NCBI GenBank assembly: GCA_016165875.1
Contig: JABBOT010000080.1
Span: 38,498,146-38,562,145, forward strand
From: Acanthopleura granulata
Lineage: Eukaryota; Mollusca; Polyplacophora; Chitonida; Chitonidae
Reading direction: 5' to 3'
Length of the DNA stretch: 64,000 nucleotides
The position numbers and the translations under genes are program-made. How positions within the stretch are numbered: position 1 is the first letter of the stretch; every line of letters starts with the position of its first letter. The notes beneath the pieces are model-generated. The model did not search any database and was not told the DNA's origin. It saw nothing but the letters and a program-made list of their open reading frames with translations. Shown piece after piece: positions 1 to 11,225 of this stretch.

Positions 1-1150
1 ATGGAAGCGATCATTTCCAGGTTCTGTTTATCTTATTTCAATCCAGCTGGATCTTTTACATTGAAAAAGTGTTTTTACCCTGACTGTACTGTAAGACTTG
101 ATCAGTCATTCATTTGATGCTCTGTCAATCAATCCAAACCAAACTTTTCTGAAAGAATTTACATTGTTCTTCCACCTTATGGAAGTTGGGTGGCAGTAAT
201 CGAAACTACATCTGCGCGAACAAAAACCTCATCTGCTACAGTTTAAGTGGTCAGTGATGTCTGGTGTAATCAGACATTACTAATGGAAAGGCATGACGGA
301 GAAGCTACGCCACTTTTAACACATCACCTGTCAATTTCCATAGAAAAATCCATTCTCTTCCTGGGAAAGCAAGAGAAAATGGCATCCAAACATTAGGTGT
401 AGCAATGCCAGTCAACAGCCCCAACTGCATTAATAGTACCTACTATATATCCTTTCCAGGGCCATCACAAAAACACGGCTTCAGAAGAACATATACACAG
501 GTTGTTTTCTGGCACAAATGACAGGGCACAAGGACAGGATTTCCCCTTTTTCATATGTTCTCCTATATATCCATGCTGTAAATCACCAAAAAATTTTGCC
601 CCAAAATATACTTTGTGAGGCAAATATAAAATCTCCTAGCACACTGTCGTTTGGAATGCAAACTTACCTTTTCCTAGTTGGATATCACATCCTACCATCC
701 AAAACACCTAGCTAAAACTCAAAACACCTTTCTAAGATCAATAAAACTCTCAGAATTGGGAAAACTGAGCAAGTTATTGTCAGAGATGAATATTACTTGC
801 AGGAATTGTGTATATACACATGTATGATCAGCCAGAGACAAATGCCACCACATAAACTGCGGCCATCCAAAAACTATTATCTCTCTCCAGACTTAACCCA
901 TACATTTTCAACTATTAAATAATCAAATTCCAGCCTCTCTGTATCCTTTTAAATTAGCACCACATAGCATTGTAGTACTAAGATATTAACATTTTTAAGT
1001 AACTGGAGATGAATTTTTTTCTGCTAAAATAAATACAGTAATTAAAACAAAAATTAATATACCCTTAAACATTTAGAGCACTATTCATTTTTTTATATAT
1101 TTATTTCATGTCCTGTGGATTTAACTACTTCACATGGTCCACAATAAAGC
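1..1150. other. Intergenic, no gene seen
   Basis: A+T-rich sequence with only short chance reading frames (longest about 65 codons), no convincing splice-bounded exon, and no repeat I could recognise before the array that begins near 1151. Confidence 0.5.
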
Positions 1151-1828
1151 CATAACTTATTTCACCAGAAGCATACAGAAACCCCATAACTTATTTCACC
1201 AGAAGCATACAGAAACCCCATCACTTAATTCACCAGAAGCATACAGAAACCCCATCACTTATTTCACCAGAAGCATACAGAAACCCCATAACTTAATTCA
1301 CCAGAAGCATACAGAAACCCCATAACTTATTTCACCAGAAGCATACAGAAACCCCATAACTTAATTCACCAGAAGCATACAGAAACCCCATCACTTAATT
1401 CACCAGAAGCATACAGAAACCTCATCACTTAATCCACCAGAAGCATACAGAAATCCCATCACTTAATTCACCAGAAGCATACAGAAACCCCATCACTTAA
1501 TTCACCAGAAGCATACAGAAACCCCATAACTTATTTCACCAGAAGCATTCAGAAATCCCATAACTTAATTCACCAGAAGCATACAGAAACCCCATCACTT
1601 ATTTCACCAGAAGCATACAGAAACCCCATACCTTGTTTCACCAGAAGCATACAGAAACCCCATCACTTATTTCACCAGAAGCATACAGAAACCCCATCAC
1701 TTAATTCACCAGAAGCATACAGAAACCCCATAACTTATTTCACCAGATGCATACAGAAACCCCATCACTTATTTCACCAGAAGCATACAGAAACCCCATC
1801 ACTTAATTCACCAGAAGCATACAGAAAT
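1151..1828. repeat. 34-bp minisatellite, about 20 copies
   Basis: Head-to-tail repeats with a 34-bp period (unit starts at 1151, 1185 and so on). Each unit carries CACCAGAAGCATACAGAAAC after a variable ATAACTTATTTC or ATCACTTAATTC segment. The two variants are interspersed along the array. A short reading frame inside it is a by-product of a unit poor in stop codons. Confidence 0.95.
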
Positions 1829-3060
1829 GTTCTCCACTGAACTCAAACAATTATCCAATTCAAGCCTAAAATGGTATAATATTTAGGCAAGCTTCTAGCC
1901 TTGTCCAAGAAGTAAACAAGTATTTGAAAGCCTAATACTTTCTCATAGCCTGCTCAGCTTTTAAAGATACATGTGTATATAGAGAGTTATAGAAGTCATT
2001 TACTCTGGTGTGGAGAAGAGGTATATATTTGTGTCTACAAAACCATTATAGTTATTCTTTGTAAAAAACATTGCACATGGGAGAAAAGAGACAACAGCTG
2101 CTTACAGTTTTTCAGAAAATTGCTTATGGGTAATATAAACTTAGCACATTTCATGTCCATAGGTAGAGTAGACATTACAAAATTTGTCACAAGTTAATAC
2201 AATTCTACATGGACACCATACCATTTCAGTTCTTCAATGACAGATAACAGTTCAGTTTATATATGTATTATATGAACATTTATGGGATGATGTGACAATG
2301 ACTACATTCAAAAATTTATGTTAACAGAAACTTGAGTTCCTATTCAAGACATACAACTTCGCAGATCAATAGATAACTCACTCCAGCCACATGCTGTGTG
2401 TAATTGCATAGCTTAGCTGAAATCCACACAAGCCCAGTCTAGACAGAATGAGCTCATGGTCCAGAGAGGTTCTCAAAATTCATGGAAAACACTATGAAAT
2501 ACAGTGTGATAGCTAAGGAAATGCAGATCACTCTGCCGGTGTAGGTGCACCAACGACAGCCCAAAAAGCGCGCGGCGTTGATCATATGTATGTGAGTGAA
2601 TGATCATTCACCACTGGCACATGTAATATTATTTACAGTAAGCTGCTACTGAGTTAACTCCCCTGTCAGTTGACGGCCAACTTGAAGATGTTAAATTAAT
2701 GCAAGATAAGTTTTTGTCACTTGAAACTATGACAAGTGAGGCCGTACTGGATACCCTGAATGACGTGCAATCTGTTGGTTATTTCACAGTGATAATATCT
2801 CTTTCTACGTATCAGAATTAACATTTTTCACTCAAAAGAGATAGCAAACATTGATGTGTAGTTATTAACCGTTCGTTGTCTGATAACAAAAAGAAACAAG
2901 CTGACAATTATCCCATTCTGCTTTCGGAGGAGTTATTCTCTCTTCCCCACTAAATACAACCCAAAATACATAAATGATCACTGGGAATGATCAGAAGGGA
3001 CACACAATCTTGAACCCATTTCAAATAAAACAAGGGAGTGAACGACTCATGCCTTTGGGT
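1829..3060. other. Intergenic, no gene seen
   Basis: No exon or clear repeat found on either strand; the short reading frame at 1973-2197 lacks recognisable domain features. Confidence 0.45.
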
Positions 3061-3149
3061 GAAGAAAAAAAATAGAAGAAAAAGAAAGGAAGGAAGAAAA
3101 AAAAAAAAAGAATGGAAGGAAGGAAGGGAAAAGAAAGAGAGAAAGATGA
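3061..3149 (+). repeat. Polypurine (GA-rich) tract
   Basis: About 89 bases almost entirely A and G on the + strand, including GGAAGGAAGG motifs and a run of A. Such mirror-like purine tracts can form triplex DNA, but the sequence alone does not show that. Confidence 0.85.
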
Positions 3150-3510
3150 CTAACGATATGAAGGCCTAAGCTATCTATTAAAACAAAAAACACATTCTAT
3201 GATGAGAGAAGCCACATGGTTGTCAGGTGAACAGAACTTCCTGTGCCAGAAGGTCAGGTTCCCTTCCAGATCCTTGCCTACTTAATTCTATATATGAACT
3301 TCTTAATTTATAACATTTCCCTTTTCCATAATAAATGTGAATATGCACAAAACCTGTAAGTAACTCACGGACAAGGTGTTCTGAGTAACATGTAGCCACA
3401 AGCTATGTTGGTGTGCTGCAAAACAACATTTGACTCACAGACTTTGCTAAAGCATTGGTCAGTGAAATTCATTCTTAGATGTAAGGTGACAACAAAACTG
3501 ATGCTCCAGA

Positions 3511-3935
3511 ACTACATGAGGGAACTATGCCGGCTGGCCTGGGAACTACATCAGAGAATTATGCCAGAGAAATGCACCAGAAAACTACATCAGAGAAATA
3601 TGGCAAAAAATGCACAAGAGAACTACATCAGAGAATTATGCCAGAGAAATGCTCCAGAGAACTACATCAGAGAAATATGGCAAAAAATGCACAAGAGAAC
3701 TACATCAGAAAATTATGCCAGAGAAATGCACCAGAAAACTACATCAGAGAAATATGGCAAAAAATGCACAAGAGAACTACATCCGAGAATTATGCCAGAG
3801 AAATGCACCAGAAAACTACATCAGAGAAATATGGCAAAAAATGCACAAGAGAACTACATCAGAGAATTATGCCAGAGAAATGCTCCAGAGAACTACATCA
3901 GAGAACCATATCAAACATGTCAGAGAGCTACATGT
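3511..3935. repeat. 77-bp composite tandem repeat (39+38 bp half-units)
   Basis: AACTACATCAGAGAA recurs at 3544, 3583, 3621, 3660 and 3698, giving alternating 39- and 38-bp half-units and a 77-bp full unit. One half-unit carries TTATGCCAGAGAAATG, the other ATATGGCAAAAAATGC. No stop codon occurs in any of the three + strand frames across the array, so three overlapping reading frames of 110-240 codons result. I regard them as artefacts of the repeat, not genes. Confidence 0.9.
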
Positions 3936-3975
3936 ATGCTAGAGTATGTATGTATGTACTCAACGATTTTTCAGC

Positions 3976-4025
3976 CACATGCTGACAAGGAGTCATTAGA
4001 ATGTATATGGAGAATGGAGACACCG

Positions 4026-4063
<38 letters not shown>

Positions 4064-4089
4064 CGGTGTCTCCTTGTCATGCTTGTGGC
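3976..4089. repeat. Long palindrome centred on an (AT)n run
   Basis: GGAGACACCGCATAC (4016-4030) and its exact reverse complement (4059-4073) flank an alternating AT core. The inverted repeat resumes further out: a GACAAGGAG-containing segment near 3983-3991 matches the complement of CTCCTTGTC at 4071-4079, with about 25 bases inserted on the left arm between GGAG repeats. The palindrome adjoins the 3' end of the minus-strand SINE that follows. Confidence 0.85.
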
Positions 4090-4325
4090 AGGACGAGTCT
4101 GTGCCACCAAAGTGCTGCAGCAACTAGAGGCTCATGCCGAAGACACCAGACACCAGACACCCCACCCAGTCACATTATACTGACACTGGGTCAACCAGTC
4201 CTCTTTCCTTTTGCGAGGCAGCAAAAAGTACCATTTTTAAAGCCTTTGGTATGACCCTACCTGGGATTGATCCTGGATCTTTCAACCCTGATGCAGATGC
4301 TCTAACCACCAGGCCACTAAGGCAG
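4074..4325 (-). mobile_element. tRNA-derived SINE, minus orientation
   Basis: Read on the - strand, the head has a pol III A-box-like segment (complement of 4301-4318, containing TGGCCTGGTGGTTAGAG) and a B-box-like segment (complement of 4263-4273, GGATCAATCCC) at tRNA-like spacing. The body follows and ends near the AT palindrome. It is a different family from the CAATCAAATAAA-tailed SINEs elsewhere in the window. Confidence 0.7.
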
Positions 4326-4689
4326 TCTGTAGAGAACAACATCAAATAATCATATCAGATGACTATATAACAGAACCATGTTACAAATCTATGGTAATAA
4401 GTCTATCGGACACCCATACTCAAGAAACACAGCTTTACACCGTGCACAACAAACATTTGACAATGCAACTAAAGCACAGGTATTTGTTACTGATTTGGGG
4501 CAAAACATCTTGTAATGCGATGAACATTTCTTGTCCACCAGCACAGCTATATGTATTCGAAGTTCAGCTCCAAATGACTTTGAAAAAGAGGTCCGGGTCA
4601 ATGAAAAATGATAAAGCTCCTCTGCATGAATTAGTTGCACAAGTGGTACAAGTTCGGAAAAGACTGTTTGAAAACTTGAACAGAGATTG

Positions 4690-4815
4690 CTCAGAGCGGA
4701 CAGTCAGAGGTTTCCCTCTTGACTCTGCCTGACTCCCTCCTACAATAATGCTGGCTTCTGTTGTTTAATTGAAACATTCTTGAGTACGGCATAAAAAAAC
4801 CAACCAAGCATATAA
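4690..4815 (+). mobile_element. SINE 3' fragment (CAATCAAATAAA family)
   Basis: Matches the 3' half of the full SINE at 59595-59904: CTCCCTCCTACAATAATGCTGGC, then a GAAACATTCTTGAGTACGGC-type tail ending in an A-rich stretch. The tRNA-like head is missing or unrecognisable. Confidence 0.75.
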
Positions 4816-6485
4816 TTAAATCAAGAGCTATGAAAATATAATGGTTACAAGAAATGAACAGGATTTATCCCAATGCCTGATGTGTGATAAAAATTTAAGT
4901 AAACCTGGTTGCAAGAGTTCAAAACGTATGGACAAAAAGATGGACAAACCAGGTCAATGTAAATAGTGGGGGAAAAAGCCATTTTTAAAAAGTTTTAAAA
5001 AATTACACCAAACAACTGACTCCAGAATGCAAACAATTACATTTCTTGTATATTTTGCATGGGTTTTTTTTCCCCATAATGTGATAGTATGTGATCATTC
5101 CATGACATCTTGTACAACAAAAGTCAATTTCTCTTTCGGCATGCTCCACCATGTACATATTTGAGTCAGGTACTGTCAGTGTTCAGCTAGATATCCACAC
5201 TTTTCCCCCTTTGGCAATGGCAAACATAAGCTCAGACGTCAAATCTAATTTTTCTGAACCACTGAGTGTCCCCTGGGTATATGTTCCATTATCAGCCATA
5301 AACACCTCCTTGTTCGACAGTAATTAAAGAAATCAGATTCTTTATTAAGGACGATCGGAAAAACCCGAAGGAAAATATGGCAAGAGCTCTTTCAGGTACA
5401 ATGAGGACAGAGGCTCGATACATCTATGCGATGCCTGCAGCGTACAAGCGGTAATATTGATTGGTCTTCAGGCCACGAATATCATTATTTGTCCAGACAG
5501 ACTTAATACCAGTTCAAGAGAATGACCAACGGCTCAAAACTGTGCAATACTCCCATTGCCCCGAGAGAGCTTTTGCCTGAGATTTTTTTTTTTTCTTTCA
5601 GCGCAAATCAAATTGGGCAGTGTAATCCATACTTGTTTCCTCGCTCAGCATCCCTGAACCCCTGGCCTTGCAATCTTCAGATGAACATCTCATATAAACT
5701 CTTGCGATATACAAAATATTTGATTGTATCCATTTTATTCACATTCCTCCATAATCAAAATGGAACATTCCAAATTGAACTTGACTCCAAAATTGAAAAC
5801 ATCCTATGAACCCTTTATATGATTTGTGTCAATCTGAATACTTGGACAATTTAGCATCAGTGTTTCTCCACTGAAGTTCATGTCCAAATGCCTAACTCTT
5901 TCTGCCCCCCAACCTGTCCCCTTAAAGAGCTGGTTTGTTTTCAACCCTATGTAATGACAGGCAGTAACCTGAATAGTTACAGAACCCACTCCCATCCACA
6001 GTACAGCCCAGAAAAATAAATTCTGGGACACAAATGCCACATTTTAAAAAAAGTGACAAAAAAATGTAAATATATTCCGAAAACGTGTTTTCGATGCATC
6101 AAAAGCAAAACATTGACGAACCTAGAAAAACTGAATATGTATCAGTCAAATCTGGAAATGTGTTTTTCTTTTTCATCAATGTGACTTGAAATCTCGTTTA
6201 CGCCAAATGGGTTTAATCACAAGGATGGGATTGTGGTGTGCTTATGATTTGAAAGACAACATGCACGTATGTTCCTGTGCCACATATGCGTTGTTGGCAG
6301 TTACAGCCTTGGTCCTGCCGGGATCACAATGTTTTTTCACACAACAAGTTTCAGTCTTGATTTTATCATGCCTGCGTCAAGTCTAATGTCAAGTTATTTC
6401 TGGGCTGTACTGTACATGTTCAAGTGGTTATCAACAATTTTGCGTGAGCTAACTAGGTCTGCATGGCTGAAGGGGTTTGTGCACT
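4816..6485. other. Intergenic, no gene seen
   Basis: A 40-codon open stretch near 5328-5453 (+) has a plausible composition but no clear splice sites or similarity I recognise. Nothing else is supported. Confidence 0.4.
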
Positions 6486-6705
6486 AGTACCTATCACTGA
6501 CCAATGCGGTCACCGTGAGGTCAAGCCCAGGTGAACCGAGCTTCCTCTCCAGTCAGAGGGGAAAAGGTCAGCAGCAACCTGCGAACGATCATTGCTTTTC
6601 CTAGGGCTTTGCTCAGTTTCCTCCCTCCATAATGCTGGCTGCCATCGTGAAGGTGAAATATTCTTGAGCACGGCGTAACACACCAATCAAATAAATTATT
6701 AATAC
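6486..6705 (+). mobile_element. SINE, 5'-truncated (CAATCAAATAAA family)
   Basis: Contains the B-box neighbourhood (ACCAATGCGGTCACCGTGAG), the conserved body (AGCAACCTGCG..) and the tail AAATATTCTTGAGCACGGCG followed by CACCAATCAAATAAA. The A-box head is missing. Confidence 0.85.
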
Positions 6706-6880
6706 AATTTTGCAAGAAGTGCAATTTAAACTCAGTTAATGCAATTATCATCCTTTATTAGTTTCACTAATTTCAAACTTCTATGGGGATTTGTGCACTA
6801 AGATTCACCACAAATACAACTTCATGTTACTTTAATAGTAACACTCTTTATAATTATAGGAAAGAACAGGACACAGGACG

Positions 6881-7450
6881 CACATGTAAAGGACATTATT
6901 AGTATGACATAGACCTAGTATGACATAGACCTATAATAATGACCCCTGCCAGACCCACATGTAAAGGACATTATTAGTATGACACAGACCTAGTATGACA
7001 TAGACCTATAATAATGACCCCTGCCAGACCCACATGTAAAGGACATTATTAGTATGACACAGACCTAGTATGACATAGACCTATAATAATGACCCCTGCC
7101 AGACCCACATGTAAAGGACATTATTAGTATGACACAGACCTAGTATGACATAGACCTATAATGATGACCCCTGCCAGACCCACATGTAAAGGACATTATT
7201 AGTATGACACAGACCTAGTATGACATAGACCTATAATAATGACCCCTGCCAGACCCACATGTAAAGGACATTATTAGTATGACACAGACCTAGTATGACA
7301 TAGACCTATAATAATGACCCCTGCCAGACCCACATGTAAAGGACATTATTAGTATGACACAGACCTAGTATGACATAGACCTATAATAATGACTCCTGCC
7401 AGACCCACATATAAAGGACATTATAAGTGTGATACAGACCTATAATCATG
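6881..7450. repeat. 75-bp minisatellite, about 7.5 copies
   Basis: CACATGTAAAGGACATTATT recurs at 6881, 6956 and 7031 and onward every 75 bases. Central units are nearly identical, with an occasional single substitution, and the last unit is diverged. Each unit contains an internal near-duplication (AGTATGACACAGACCT, then AGTATGACATAGACCT). Confidence 0.95.
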
Positions 7451-7549
7451 ACCCCTGGCATAAAGAGCGTATTTATTGTAGAAGTTAACATACAAGCACC
7501 AGTGTTTCGCTGTCCGTGTTTGTTTTGTGGTTTATCAATGAGTCGGGTG

Positions 7550-8090
7550 ACACCGCAGGTTTTGTTGTAACCCGCAGTTGTGCAGACAGCTGATGCATAG
7601 ACATGTCTACGCACTGTTTATTTGAATAAACCTATCGTTACAGGTATGTTAACTATGATTTGACATGTTAAATATGCAGAGGAAATGTTACTTTCAATGC
7701 TGGTAAACAATCACCTGAGGATTAATAGAGTATTTTGGTGCTGTTTGAATTTACCGTAACAGTAGCCACGACCGGGTAAGTTGTCACGTGGTCATTGGAG
7801 TTCATGCAGTGCACGATATGTGGTTTCTGTGTGGATATAATTTCATAGCTACGCAGTGCAATATCTTTAGTTTCTGTCAAACTCCATTACGCCGAGATGC
7901 ATTGAACTATGGTTTCGTTGAAATTCTAGATGTTTAGTTGCACACAAGAGTAATGTAACTCGCACATTAAAATACAGTTGAACCTGCCGTAACCCGTAGT
8001 TGCGACGTCCCGGGTTGAGCAGTCGGCTGATGAATAGAGATGTCTACGCCCTGTTTACTTGAACAAACGTATTATTACAGGTTTATACGT
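7550..8090. repeat. Pair of about 95-bp direct repeats
   Basis: The segment near 7555-7650 (GTAACCCGCAGTTGTG .. GATGTCTACGC-like .. GTTACAGGT) is repeated in diverged form near 7985-8090 (GTAACCCGTAGTTGCG .. GATGTCTACGCC .. TTACAGGT). The copies lie about 430 bases apart; the spacer shows no gene. Confidence 0.65.
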
Positions 8091-8124
8091 GTGATATTAT
8101 TCCATATCAAAACCTAGAGGAGGG

Positions 8125-8460
8125 TTAACACACAGGTTCAAATCCCGCCTTGGACATGGAATTTGAGAATTGCCTCACGCTCACTGTTTGTGGGCAGAAG
8201 ATTGGTGACATGTGGGATAGAATACGAGTATCCCAGGTGACACTAAGCCGTTGACGGCAATTATTGGACTGCTCAGTCTAACATTGAGGTCCACATGTAT
8301 GGGGTGCATTGCTGTGCTTCACGACTTACCAAAGATCAGTGGTTAAGGCCGGCCACTCCTATTTCATCTGCCCCATAAAACTGATCCCTATCTCATAAGT
8401 GACAAATTCTAGTGTATGGTGATGTTGTTAAACCACAATCAATAAAAGAACTCACGATAA
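8125..8460 (+). mobile_element. SINE-like element with a B box
   Basis: GGTTCAAATCCCGCC near 8130 is a strong pol III B-box match. The body ends in GTTGTTAAACCACAATCAATAAA near 8430-8455, a tail typical of tRNA-derived SINEs. No A box is visible upstream, so the head is probably partly deleted. Confidence 0.6.
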
Positions 8461-8808
8461 GCAAGGATGATAATTGGATTTCTGAGCAGGTTAGCCCAAG
8501 GCAAAGTAAATAAGGCCCATCTGGCTTTTCATATTCCTAACTGACTTTAGCATCAAACTAATGGATAAATAAATATATAAATGGAAAAAGGATACTTTCA
8601 GCATAATGATGAAATGATAAGACCAGTGGTCAAATTGTCGCATCAACTTCCTCGTGACAGTCATCTGATGTAAGCTTAATGCTCCACTTAGGAATTTTTT
8701 TATTTCCATGTGACCAATGTCATCAGGAAACCAGCATATCTGGTGTGTCTTTCTCCACACACCCAATACACTTTCAGCTGTACAGCCACGGCTGACAAAC
8801 AACATTAT

Positions 8809-9130
8809 GTTCCACACATCACCAACTGACTTATGTTCAACATATCACCAACTGACTTATGTTCAACATATCACCAACTGACTTATGTTCAACATATCAC
8901 CAACTGACTTATGTTCCACACATCACCAACTGACTTATGTTCAACATATCACCAACTGACTTATGTTCAACATATCACCAACTGACTTATGTTCAACATA
9001 TCATCAACTGACTTATGTTCAACACACCATCAAATGACTTATGTTCAACATATCATCAACTGATTAATGTTCAACATATCAACTGACTGATGTTCAACAT
9101 ATGGTCAACTGACTGATGTTCAACATACCA
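8809..9130. repeat. 26-bp minisatellite, array 1
   Basis: ACCAACTGACTTATGTTCAA recurs every 26 bases (8821, 8847 and so on), about 12 copies, decaying toward 9130. The unit resembles that of the next two arrays (shared TGTTCAA-ATAT-CAC framework). Confidence 0.92.
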
Positions 9131-9169
9131 TTAACTGCCTGATATCATCAACTACCCAATGCTGTCGGT

Positions 9170-10350
9170 ATGATCAAGTGTCCAAAGTTCAAGATATCAA
9201 CAACTGCTCAATTTCCAAAATATCACCAACTACCCAGTGTCCAAGGTATCAAGCACCCAATGTTCAAGATATGCACAGCTACCCAATGTTCAAGATATCT
9301 ACAGCTACCCAATGTTCAAGATATACACAGCTGCCCAATGTTCAAGATATCCACAGCTACCTAATGTTCAAGATATGCACAGCTACCCAATGTTCCATAT
9401 ATGCACAGCGACCCAATGTTCAAGACATGCACAGCTACCCAATGTTCAAGATATACACAACTGCCCAATGTTCAAGATATGCACAGCTACCTAATGTTCA
9501 AGATATCCACAGCTACCCAATGTTCAAGATATGCACGACGGCCCAATGTTCAAGATAAGCACAGCTACCCAACATTCAAGATATGCACAGCTACCCAATG
9601 TTCAAGATATGCACAGCTACCCAATGTTCAAGGTATGCACTGCTACCCAATGTTCAAGATATCCACAGCTACCCAATGTCCAAGGTATGCACAGCTACCT
9701 AATGTTCAAGATATCCACAGCTACCCATTGTTCAAGATATCCATAGCTACCCAATGTTCAAGATATGCACGGCAGCCCAATGTTCAAGACATGCATGGCG
9801 GCCCAATGTTCAAGATATGCACAGATACCCAATGTTCAAGATATACACAGCGGCCCAATGTTCAAGATATGCACGGCGGCCCAACGTGCCATATATGGAC
9901 AGCTGCCCAATGTTCAAGATATAAGTAAATACTAAATGTTTCATATATGCACAGCTACCCAATGTTCAAGATATGCACAGCTACCCAATGTTCAAGGTAT
10001 GCACTGCTACCCAATGTTCAAGATATCCACAGCTACCAATGTCCAAGGTATGCACAGCTACCTAATGTTCAAGATATCCACAGCTACCCATTGTTCAAGA
10101 TATCCATAGCTACCCAATGTTCAAGACATGCACAGCAGCCCAATGTTCAAGACATGCATGGCGGCCCAATGTTCAAGATATGCACAGATACCCAATGTTC
10201 AAGATATACATAGCGGCCCAATGTTCAAGATATGCACGGCGGCCCAACGTGCCATATATGGACAGCTGCCCAATGTTCAAGATATAAGTAGATACTAAAT
10301 GTTTCATATATGCACAGCTGCCCAATGTTCTAGATATTCTCAGCTGCCCT
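9170..10350. repeat. 26-bp minisatellite, array 2, about 45 copies
   Basis: Units of the type CAATGTTCAAGATATGCACA repeat every 26 bases (TGTTCAAGAT at 9261 and 9287 and onward). 26 is not a multiple of three, so several overlapping + frames of 64-175 codons run through it; these are not genes. A 14-unit block is duplicated: 9630-9967 matches 9993-10330 at an offset of 363 bases (14 x 26 minus one base). Confidence 0.95.
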
Positions 10351-10749
10351 GAATGTTCAAGAACAATTTCTTCTTGTTCAGGCCATAAACTGCTGGCCCA
10401 CGATAAAGATTTCATACTTGTCTATAAAGTTAGATAACTCTGTTGCCCAATCTTTAGGATATGAACAGAGCTGCCCAGCACAATGTTGATGATGATCAAC
10501 TTTCCAGTGCTCCCACAGTTCCACCTGGCCAGTGTTCCAGATGAAGACTACTGATGTTCATGATGGAAAGAGCCACTGAATGTTTCTATGGTAACACTCG
10601 CAGCTCAATATACTTAAGATTTAAACAAATTCAAGATACATGTAGACATGTACACAACTTTCATTTATAAATATAATGTTCAATTCAAATGACTACACCA
10701 CAGAAAGTAAAACACGTAAACAAATCTCTTAAGTTCATGATGTGTAGAG
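10351..10749. other. Degenerate inter-array spacer
   Basis: Scattered GCCCAAT, TGTTCA and CAGCTGCCC motifs suggest decayed 26-bp units as far as about 10590; no coding signal. Confidence 0.45.
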
Positions 10750-11225
10750 TGGTCCAATATCTAAGATAGGCACAGAGGCCAAATATCTGAGATAGGCACA
10801 GTGGTCAAGTATGCAATATAGGCACAGAGGCCAAATATCTGAGATAGGCACGGTGGTCAAGTATACAAGATAGGCACAGAGGCCAAATATCTGAGATAGG
10901 CACAGTGGTCAAGTATGCAAGATAGGCACAGAGGCCAAATATCTGAGATAGGCACGGTGGTCAAGTATACAAGATAGGCACAGAGGCCAAATATCTGAGA
11001 TAGGCACGGTGGTCAAGTATACAAGATAGGCACAGAGGCCAAATATCTGAGATAGGCACAGTGGTCAAGTATGCAAGATAGGCACAGAGGCCAAATATCT
11101 GAGATAGGCACAGTGGTCAAGTATACAAGATAGGCACAGAGGCCAAATATCTGAGACAGGCACAGTGGTCAAGTATACAAGATAGGCACAGAGGCCCAAT
11201 ATTTAAGATAGACAGAGTGGCCCAG
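10750..11225. repeat. 52-bp minisatellite (two 26-bp halves), about 9 copies
   Basis: CACAGAGGCC recurs every 52 bases (10771, 10823 and onward). Each unit is two related 26-bp halves, GATAGGCACAGAGGCCAAAT.. and GATAGGCACAGTGGTCAAGT... The halves align with the unit of array 2 (GATATGCACAG..CCCAATG). Confidence 0.93.

Noticed and set aside
1151..1828. CRISPR-like array
   Set aside because: The 34-bp units are contiguous, with no unique spacers, and the context is eukaryotic.
3405..4127. 240-codon Lys/Arg/Glu-rich frame
   Set aside because: It is open only because of the 77-bp array; two other frames are equally open across the same bases, and the end runs into an AT microsatellite.
5328..5453. 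About 40-codon open stretch on the + strand
   Set aside because: Composition is mildly protein-like, but there is no good donor, neighbouring exon or family match.
9170..10213. Overlapping + strand reading frames of 64-175 codons
   Set aside because: They arise from a 26-bp tandem repeat unit that lacks stops; frames cycle through the same peptide and no splice or domain signal exists.
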